Translations under genes and position numbers: made by a program
Origin: JACNKV01 sp964388155
Lineage (GTDB): Bacteria > Fidelibacterota > Marinisomatia > Marinisomatales > JACNKV01
Direction of reading: 5' to 3'
DNA: 19,609 bases
NCBI GenBank assembly: GCA_964388155.1
Contig: CAYLYH010000037.1
Coordinates: 1-19,609, forward strand
Shown here: positions 8,513 through 15,700 of the stretch, in pieces
Layout: each line of letters begins with the position of its first letter
Position numbering within the stretch: position 1 is the stretch's first letter
Notes under the pieces: generated by a model
What the model saw: the letters and a program-made list of their open reading frames with translations, nothing else
What the model was told of the DNA's origin: nothing
Database searches by the model: none

Positions 8513-8518
8513 GAGTTT

Positions 8519-8522
8519 CTCC
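8519..8522 (-). promoter_or_regulatory. ribosome binding site GGAG deciding the DUF1080 start
   Basis: GGAG on the minus strand is spaced 6 nt from the ATG at 8510-8512. It lies within the first codons of the longer alternative frame that starts at 8524, which has no comparable site upstream. Confidence 0.7.
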
Positions 8523-8628
8523 ATAATATCTATGAATATTACGCATTATTATCCGGTAACTAAAAGAGGATATTTGGATATGTCAATCATAAAAAAGTAT
8601 CGTAATGAAAAATAAATGGAAAAAACCG

Positions 8629-8639
8629 TGAATAATTCA
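8629..8639. repeat. 11-bp near-palindrome TGAATAATTCA, copy 3
   Basis: Same 11-mer as at 38 and 6140, here 28 bp upstream of the kinase ATG and followed by GTAATG rather than AG. It could be an operator-like site or a repeat remnant. Confidence 0.55.
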
Positions 8640-8667
8640 GTAATGTAATTATCGAAAAAATAATAAA

Positions 8668-10248
8668 ATGTCAAATAATGGAAAACAAATACGGTCTGTC
8701 AATACTGCCAAAGATTGGTTGAGAATTTTGGATAAATTTCCAACGGAACTAGAATCGCAATTTCAAAAAGTTTACGGAAGTGCTCAGGAGGTGATAAAAG
8801 AGCGTAGGAATTCTATAAAACGGTTAGCAGAAAAATTCGAAACGGAATATGGAAACAGGAACGAAATGTCGATCGTCAGATCTCCGGCGCGGGTTAATCT
8901 AATGGGACGTCACATTGACCACCAGGGTGGTTTTGTTAACACGGTTGCAATTAATAAAGAGATACTTTTAGCCTTTTCTCCCAGTGGCGATGGGATAATA
9001 AACATCCATAATTCTGACTCGCAACAATTTTCTTCCCATGAGTTAGACCCGTCCTCATTTTTGGATATAACAGCTTATTCCGACTGGATATCGTTAACAG
9101 GCTCTGATGAGGTTAAAGAACTAAATCAGAAAACTCAGGGGGACTGGAGTTTATATATTTTAGCTGTTTATTACCGTTTGCAATTACATTTTTCTAAACA
9201 AAAACTTAAAGGACTGGATTGCTTTTTCAGCGGTAATATTTCAGTAGGATCGGGATTGTCTTCAAGTTCAGCATTAGGAGTGGCTTTTGCAAAAGCCCTA
9301 CTTCAGGTAAATACAATTAAGATATCTGATAAATTATTGATCGAACTTACCGGTGAATCGGAACTATTTCTTGGTTTTCACGGCGGTAAAGGAGATCAAG
9401 CAGCAATTGTCTCAGCCAAAAAGGGGAATGTATCAAAAATTGGATTTTTCCCATTAAATATTGCTGAAAATTCTCCTTTTCCTGATAATTTGAAGATTGT
9501 GATTGCGTTTAGCGGCTTGGCTGCTAAAAAAAGCGGGGCAATTAAAAATGAATATAATCAACGTGTAGCCAGCTATAAAATTGCTTTTGAGATACTTAAA
9601 CAATTTAAAGAAATACCCGATTCAACCAAATACATACGTGATCTGACCCCGAAAAACCGACAAGATACCAAGAACTTGCTAACCGCTGTTGCGAAACTTC
9701 CTAAGCTACCATCACGAAAGGATATTGTAGAGATATTCAATAGTGAAAAATATGATATGTTAAGTACGCTTTATACAACCCATCAAGATCCCGGAAAATA
9801 TGATTTGATCGGAACGGTGTTGTTTGGTCTATCTGAATGCACGAGGAGCAAATTATTTCACGAAATGTTAAAGAGCAACGATATTGATAAGATTCGTGCT
9901 ACGATTAATGCCAGTCATAACGGTGACCGATTGAATACTCAACCGATGAACATTGACACGTTGATAGAAAAAGATACACCGATGACAGAGATTCCCGGAA
10001 GTTATGGATGCAGTACAAAGGATATCGATTTGATGGTAGATATTGCCAATGATGTACCGGGAACAATCGGGGCTCAAATTGCCGGTGCCGGTATGGGTGG
10101 AAATATTGTTGTCTTGGCTGAACGCAATGCGGCAGAAGGTGTCTTAACATCTTTAGTGAAAAAATATTATCAACCAAAAAATATTACACCGGACGCTCAT
10201 ATCTGTGTTCCAATTTCCGGAGCAAGCATATTAGGAAGACCAAAATAA
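8668..10248 (+). CDS. GHMP-family sugar 1-kinase (galactokinase-like)
   Basis: 526 residues. All three GHMP motifs are present. Motif 1 is RVNLMGRHIDHQGG (75-88). Motif 2, the ATP loop, is GNISVGSGLSSSSAL (189-203). Motif 3 is GAGMGG (473-478). Asp243 in GGKGDQAA matches the catalytic Asp of galactokinases. It differs from GalK in two ways: motif 1 has GRHIDH where galactokinases have GEHTDY, and there is an extra N-terminus of about 60 residues, giving more than the usual 380-400. The HIDHQGG form recalls plant galacturonokinase and the HIDY form of animal GalNAc kinase, so GalNAc, galacturonate or galactose are all possible substrates. The stop overlaps the next ATG (TAATG), so the product is probably coupled to the nucleotidyltransferase that would use the sugar 1-phosphate. 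No clear Shine-Dalgarno precedes the start; the leader is A-rich. Confidence 0.82.
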   Translation: MSNNGKQIRSVNTAKDWLRILDKFPTELESQFQKVYGSAQEVIKERRNSIKRLAEKFETEYGNRNEMSIVRSPARVNLMGRHIDHQGGFVNTVAINKEILLAFSPSGDGIINIHNSDSQQFSSHELDPSSFLDITAYSDWISLTGSDEVKELNQKTQGDWSLYILAVYYRLQLHFSKQKLKGLDCFFSGNISVGSGLSSSSALGVAFAKALLQVNTIKISDKLLIELTGESELFLGFHGGKGDQAAIVSAKKGNVSKIGFFPLNIAENSPFPDNLKIVIAFSGLAAKKSGAIKNEYNQRVASYKIAFEILKQFKEIPDSTKYIRDLTPKNRQDTKNLLTAVAKLPKLPSRKDIVEIFNSEKYDMLSTLYTTHQDPGKYDLIGTVLFGLSECTRSKLFHEMLKSNDIDKIRATINASHNGDRLNTQPMNIDTLIEKDTPMTEIPGSYGCSTKDIDLMVDIANDVPGTIGAQIAGAGMGGNIVVLAERNAAEGVLTSLVKKYYQPKNITPDAHICVPISGASILGRPK

Positions 10249-11009
10249 TGAAACGCCGAATTGCTATCGTGTTGTGTGCGGGTTACGGTAGAAGGATGTA
10301 TCCATTAACAAAGGACACACCAAAACCACTGCTAAAGGTAGGTGGTAGAGCTGTACTGGATTATTTAATGGATGAGTTAAATTCACTTCATGATCTAGAA
10401 GAAATCTATATTGTTTCTAATTCCAAATTCTATGATAATTTTGAAAAATGGATTAATGAAAGAAAGAAAAATGAAAAAGATATTCATCTTTTGAATGACG
10501 GTTCCTTTACAAACGAAGACCGATTGGGAGCAGCAGGAGATATGTTGTTTTCTTTTAAAAGAGCCGGTGATTTCTCAGATGTACTCGTTGCCGGGGGAGA
10601 TAATATATTTTTATTCCCGTTAAAACCGGTGTGGGAAAGATTTCTTCATGAGGATAATCATGCCGTGTTAGCATTACGCGATGAGAATAGACAAAACTTA
10701 CAGCAAACCGGTGTGTTGGAGCTTTCTGAATCTGATGATGTCATCCGGCTTCATGAAAAACCAAAGGATCCTCCGTCTGTATTCTTCAGCCCGCCGCTAT
10801 ATTTTTTTAAAAGATCCGCTAGGACACATTTATCAAATTATATGAAAGACAGTCAGGCCAGAGATACTTCAGGTTACTTTGTTGATTATCTATGCCAAAA
10901 GGAAGTGATAAAAGCTGTTAATTCAGAAAAGGGAAGATTGGATATAGGTAATATGGAAAGCTATCAAAAAGCAAATCATTTATTAACTAAAACCGGAAAG
11001 GCTGGTTAG
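10248..11009 (+). CDS. sugar-1-phosphate nucleotidyltransferase
   Basis: 253 residues of the NTP_transferase family (RfbA/GlmU-N-like fold, about 240 residues for a single domain). The nucleotide loop is AIVLCAGYGRRMYPLTKDTP (6-25) followed by KPLLKVGGR. GGDN at 116-119 fits the metal-binding Asp. EKPKDPPS (170-177) and DIGNMESY (232-239) are further family signatures. It has neither a C-terminal beta-helix nor an acetyltransferase domain. It shares one base with the kinase stop and has AGGAAG upstream. The symporter ATG follows 2 bp after its own stop. With the kinase it would turn a free sugar into an NDP-sugar. The nucleotide (UTP, dTTP or GTP) and the sugar cannot be read from the sequence. 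Confidence 0.85.
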   Translation: MKRRIAIVLCAGYGRRMYPLTKDTPKPLLKVGGRAVLDYLMDELNSLHDLEEIYIVSNSKFYDNFEKWINERKKNEKDIHLLNDGSFTNEDRLGAAGDMLFSFKRAGDFSDVLVAGGDNIFLFPLKPVWERFLHEDNHAVLALRDENRQNLQQTGVLELSESDDVIRLHEKPKDPPSVFFSPPLYFFKRSARTHLSNYMKDSQARDTSGYFVDYLCQKEVIKAVNSEKGRLDIGNMESYQKANHLLTKTGKAG

Positions 11010-11011
11010 AG

Positions 11012-12718
11012 ATGCATGGATTACAAACAGCAGATATAATTGTTCTTATTCTGTACTTTGTAGGCATTATCTGGATCGGAATCTGGTCAGCGAAGAAGAT
11101 CAAGACCATGGGTCATTATTTTATGCCCAGAAACTTCAAGAAAAGTGCTCTCATTATGCATGCGTTTGGAACGGGCACGCACTCAGATCAAGCTGTTGGT
11201 GTTGCATCAAAAACATTTACCAACGGACTGTCCGGGATTTGGTATCAATGGCTTTGGTTATTTTGCACACCTTTTTATTGGTTGATTGCACCGATAATGC
11301 GTCGTTTTCGTGCAATTACAACTGCGGACGTATTTGTGGCACGTTTTAATCCGAGTGTCGGGATTTTGTTTGCGATTGTTGGGATGCTTAATTTGATGGT
11401 GAATATAGGCGTGATGTTAAAAGGGTCGAGTGCCGTTATTTCATCTGTATTCTCAGGTGCCATATCCGCTGATTTGGTAATTGCACTTATGACGTTGATG
11501 TTTTTAATCTATGGAATAGCAGGGGGACTTTCAGCAGCAATCATCACCGATTTCACTCAGGGAATCCTTACCGTTATTTTTTCTTTCTTACTCCTTCCTT
11601 TTGTGATGAAAGCTGTCGGCGGAATTCAAGGACTGCATCAGGCAATTTCTGATCCGAAGATGTTTTCATTAGTGGCACCGGCAGAAATAGGAGTGTTTTA
11701 TGTGTTGGTGATCGCTTTGAACGGCTTAGTTGGAATTGTCACGCAACCGCATACGATGGGCAACTGTGCTGCCGGCCGAACCGAACTTGATGGTAGAGTT
11801 GGTTTCACAGTTGGTAATTTTATCAAAAGACTTTGCACAGTTGCCTGGAGTCTAACCGGTTTAGCAGCCATCGCCTATTTTGCCGGACAAAATGTAAGCC
11901 CCGACAATGTTTTTGGTCTTATGGCTAGAGAATTTCTGCCAAAGATTATGCCTGGATTATTGGGCGTCTTTCTAGCTTCGTTATTGGCTTCGGTAATGAG
12001 TTCATGTGATTCATTTATGATTGCGTCGTCCGCCCTATTTACCGAAAATATATATAAACCGTTTAGGCAAAACAAACCGGACCGGCATTATTTGACTGTA
12101 GGACGTTTAATCTCATTGGTTGTTGTTATTGGGGGTGTGAGCTTTGCGTATTGGCTACCCGGTGTGGTAAAAGGATTAGAGATATTTTGGAAAATACCGC
12201 CGATGATGGGGCTGGTCTTTTGGTTGGGATTATTTTGGCGTAGAACAACGGTTGCGGGCGCTTGGGCTACGACATTGACCGCCTTTTTTACATGGTGGCT
12301 GACAACGACTACATTTTTCATTGAATTTATAAATAACCTCTCTTTTTCAGAAAATATGCGGTTCCTAATTGAAAAATCAAACGGAGTTGAAGTGTATCTG
12401 CCGTGGCAAATGGTGTTTTATCTTTCAGCAGGATTGGTGGCAGGAATTTTAGTCAGTCTGCTTACAAAGCAGGAATCTGAAGATAAACTAGAACGATTTT
12501 ATGAATTGGTGCGTACTCCGGTTTTGGAGGGAGAGCCCGAACCTGACATCCCATGCCAATTGCCCCAAGGGATTAAACCGTCCCCGCGGGATAATTTATT
12601 TCCGAACAGTCATCTTGAAATTCAAAAACCATCGGTCTTATCTTTGGGCGGATTTCTATTATCCTGGCTTTTAGTTATTGGGTTGATATATGTATTTTTC
12701 ATGATTGCAAAAGGGTAA
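11012..12718 (+). CDS. sodium:solute symporter (SSS family) sugar transporter
   Basis: 568 residues with about 13 hydrophobic segments. The SSS signature region ASLLASVMSSCDSFMIASSA (321-340) contains the small and hydroxyl residues that form the sodium site in the TM8 equivalent. HAFGTGTHSDQAVGVAS (50-66) is the partly unwound first core helix, where substrate binds in this family. The last membrane helix (about 545-565) follows a cytoplasmic loop of about 50 residues rich in Pro and charge (EGEPEPDIPCQLPQG). The family includes transporters for sugars, sialic acid, amino acids and vitamins. In this operon, next to a sugar kinase and a cytoplasmic GH20, an oligosaccharide or amino-sugar substrate is likely. 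That specificity is inference. Confidence 0.88.
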   Translation: MHGLQTADIIVLILYFVGIIWIGIWSAKKIKTMGHYFMPRNFKKSALIMHAFGTGTHSDQAVGVASKTFTNGLSGIWYQWLWLFCTPFYWLIAPIMRRFRAITTADVFVARFNPSVGILFAIVGMLNLMVNIGVMLKGSSAVISSVFSGAISADLVIALMTLMFLIYGIAGGLSAAIITDFTQGILTVIFSFLLLPFVMKAVGGIQGLHQAISDPKMFSLVAPAEIGVFYVLVIALNGLVGIVTQPHTMGNCAAGRTELDGRVGFTVGNFIKRLCTVAWSLTGLAAIAYFAGQNVSPDNVFGLMAREFLPKIMPGLLGVFLASLLASVMSSCDSFMIASSALFTENIYKPFRQNKPDRHYLTVGRLISLVVVIGGVSFAYWLPGVVKGLEIFWKIPPMMGLVFWLGLFWRRTTVAGAWATTLTAFFTWWLTTTTFFIEFINNLSFSENMRFLIEKSNGVEVYLPWQMVFYLSAGLVAGILVSLLTKQESEDKLERFYELVRTPVLEGEPEPDIPCQLPQGIKPSPRDNLFPNSHLEIQKPSVLSLGGFLLSWLLVIGLIYVFFMIAKG

Positions 12719-12731
12719 ACCCATCCGATAA

Positions 12732-15700
12732 ATGTTCAGAATAAAACATAGAAAGATTAAAACGATAGTTTTGCCTTGCTTAGGTAAATGTATATCACTG
12801 ATTGGTATAATTCAAATACTTGCAGGTCAACCAGCTGCCAATACAATAAATTCTGTAGTTTCTGGTACAATTACTATTAACGAAGATGATTTTTCTATAC
12901 TCCCAATCTATCACACTAAAATTGATTCGATAAATTGGGCAATTTGTGATTCTGCTAAATACGGGAACCTTGTTTATACCGATTCTTCTATAATTTATAC
13001 TCCCAAACATGATTACTACGGTATTGACAAATTAATCTTATCTAAGTCCGACTCGGTAAATATAGATTCTATAATATTTTATATTAATATACTACCAGTA
13101 AATGATGCTCCTGAATTTACAGAACACATTGGTCTGCTTGAGTACGACGAAGATGGAGGATTGGATATACCAATAGACTATTGGTCAAGTAAAGTAACAG
13201 ACCCAGACAACGCAAAAGCAGAATTTCAGTTTACCATTTCATCCGAAGAATTTATACGTGTTGAAAAAAATGAAAGACATTTCATGTTTTCTTCCGAAAA
13301 GAATTGGTTTGGTACAGAGATGCTTACACTTAAAGTTTCTGACGGTACACTTTTTGATTCCACTCGAATTTCAATAACAGTAAATCCGGTAAATGACGCT
13401 CCAGTTTTTACACATGAAATTCAAGATATTACTTTTGAAGAAGACAATAGTTATTCGTTGTCTGTCGATAGGTGGTATAAGAATATTTTTGATGTTGATA
13501 ACAATGTTGAAGATTTAAACATATTTGTTCAGGGCGGTGATAGTATTACGTTTGAACGAGATGATTCTCTTTTATCTTTTTATTCACCTCACAACTGGTA
13601 TGGGAATGAAATATTGTCCGCTATAATTTCCGATGGAGAGTTATTTGATACAACGACTTTTAATGTTAATGTAATTCCGGTGAATGATTCCCCCATATTA
13701 TTAATTGATTCGCTGTACCTGAGTTTTTATGAAGATGATACACTGAATTACAGTACGAAGGAATGGCATGAAGTAATATTTGATCCGGAAACATCGCCAG
13801 AAAGTTTGTCTATTAGCGTTTTTTCCGGTAAATATGTTACTGCATTGTTGGCGAAAACAAAAACAATAGCTGAGTTTTATTCCGTAGTAAACTGGTTTGG
13901 TATAGATACCCTCAATGTGGTCATTTCAGATGGAATATTATCCGATACATGTGAGTTGTATATTGAAGTAATTCCTGTAAATGATCCACCAAAATTTATC
14001 AGTGAGATACCTTTAATTACAGCTAAGGAAGACATGCAACTTTCGGCAGATATCAGAGATTGGCATAGCCACGTTAGTGATGCTGACAATTTGATTGATG
14101 AATTAAGTTGGGATGTTGTTTCTGGACACAGCATCAATGCAGTAATTGAAAATCAGTTTATTCGATTTTCTGCTCCTGATAATTGGTTTGGCACGGACTC
14201 GCTTTTAATCATTGCCTCTGATGGGGAATATTTTGACGCAGTTACGTTAACGATCAATGTTAAATCGGTGAACGATCCGCCCGAATTCGTAGAGACTCTT
14301 ATGCCGATCGAATTGGAAGAGGACAATCCGCTTAGTTTACCGTATCATACGCTTTTTACTTTTGTCAACGATGTAGATCATTCCGATGAAGAACTCCTGT
14401 GGAATTTCAGTAACGGCGCGATAATTACAACCGCGACAACCGACAGCACGGCAGAATTTTATCCGACGCTTGACCGGAACGGAATAGACTCAATCTATGT
14501 TGTTGTTTCAGACGGAGAATTGTCAGATACATTTACAGTAATTGTTACAATACTACCAGTAAATGATGCCCCTGAATTTACAGAACACATTGGTCTGCTT
14601 GAGTACGACGAAGATGGAGGATTGGATATACCAATAGACTATTGGTCAAGTAAAGTAACAGACCCAGACAACGCAAAAGCAGAATTTCAGTTTACCATTT
14701 CATCCGAAGAATTTATACGTGTTGAAAAAAATGAAAGACATTTCATGTTTTCTTCCGAAAAGAATTGGTTTGGTACAGAGATGCTTACACTTAAAGTTTC
14801 TGACGGTACACTTTTTGATTCCACTCGAATTTCAATAACAGTAAATCCGGTAAATGACGCTCCAGTTTTTACACATGAAATTCAAGATATTACTTTTGAA
14901 GAAGACAATAGTTATTCGTTGTCTGTCGATAGGTGGTATAAGAATATTTTTGATGTTGATAACAATGTTGAAGATTTAAACATATTTGTTCAGGGCGGTG
15001 ATAGTATTACGTTTGAACGAGATGATTCTCTTTTATCTTTTTATTCACCTCACAACTGGTATGGGAATGAAATATTGTCCGCTATAATTTCCGATGGAGA
15101 GTTATTTGATACAACGACTTTTAATGTTAATGTAATTCCGGTGAATGATCCACCGGTTTTTATTCAGGATATTGAGAAAATAGCTATCAAAGAAGATGAA
15201 AAGTATATTAATGTGATAGAAAATTGGTTTGTACATGTAGCCGACCCGGATGATGCTATTAATGTGCTATCCTGGCAGTTTGAGTCACCAGAAAATATTG
15301 TAGTGAATATATCGAGTGGAATAATTGAAATATCTCCTAAAGAGAACTGGTTTGGGGATAAAAGTATTAAATTGTTGGTCTCTGATGGAGAATTCACTGA
15401 TAGCACAATCGTTAATATTCATATAGCAGCAGTAAATGATCCGCCGGTACTTGATAAGCTATTGAATCAACTTGTATTAAAAGAAGACAAAAGATACACC
15501 AAGCCCATATCGGATTATTTTCATTTTGTTACTGATGTGGATAATAATGATAAAGAGTTGGTATGGTCATTTGAGTCCGGGAATAACATTAGAGTAGAGA
15601 AAGGTGACAGCACACTAATTATATATCCATCGCAAGATTGGAATGGGATAGATACGATAGCTGTTCAGGTTACTGACAATGAATATATTGATCTGTCATC

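Larger units (their letters stand above)
8513..8667. promoter_or_regulatory. divergent intergenic region, presumed promoters of both gene blocks
   Basis: This 155-bp, very AT-rich spacer separates the divergent blocks, so both promoters should lie here. On the minus strand there is a consensus-like TTGACA (complement of 8581-8586) and a GATAAT-like hexamer within the complement of 8560-8548, but their spacing is too long to pair. On the plus strand TTGGAT (8574-8579) precedes a weak TATCGT (8598-8603). TAATAT (8524-8529) and ATATTA (8536-8541) form a short inverted repeat next to the DUF1080 start. ATAATT (8632-8637) and AATTAT (8647-8652) form another near the kinase start. No promoter call is firm; these are candidates only. 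Confidence 0.45.

Noticed and set aside
8668..10248. Naming the kinase galK
   Set aside because: The changed substrate motif (GRHIDH), the N-terminal extension and the lack of galT/galE neighbours make galactose only one of several possible substrates.
13089..15149. The long direct repeats as insertion sequence ends or a composite transposon
   Set aside because: The repeats are coding, in frame, bounded by domain linkers, and enclose only further domains of the same protein. There is no transposase or inverted end.
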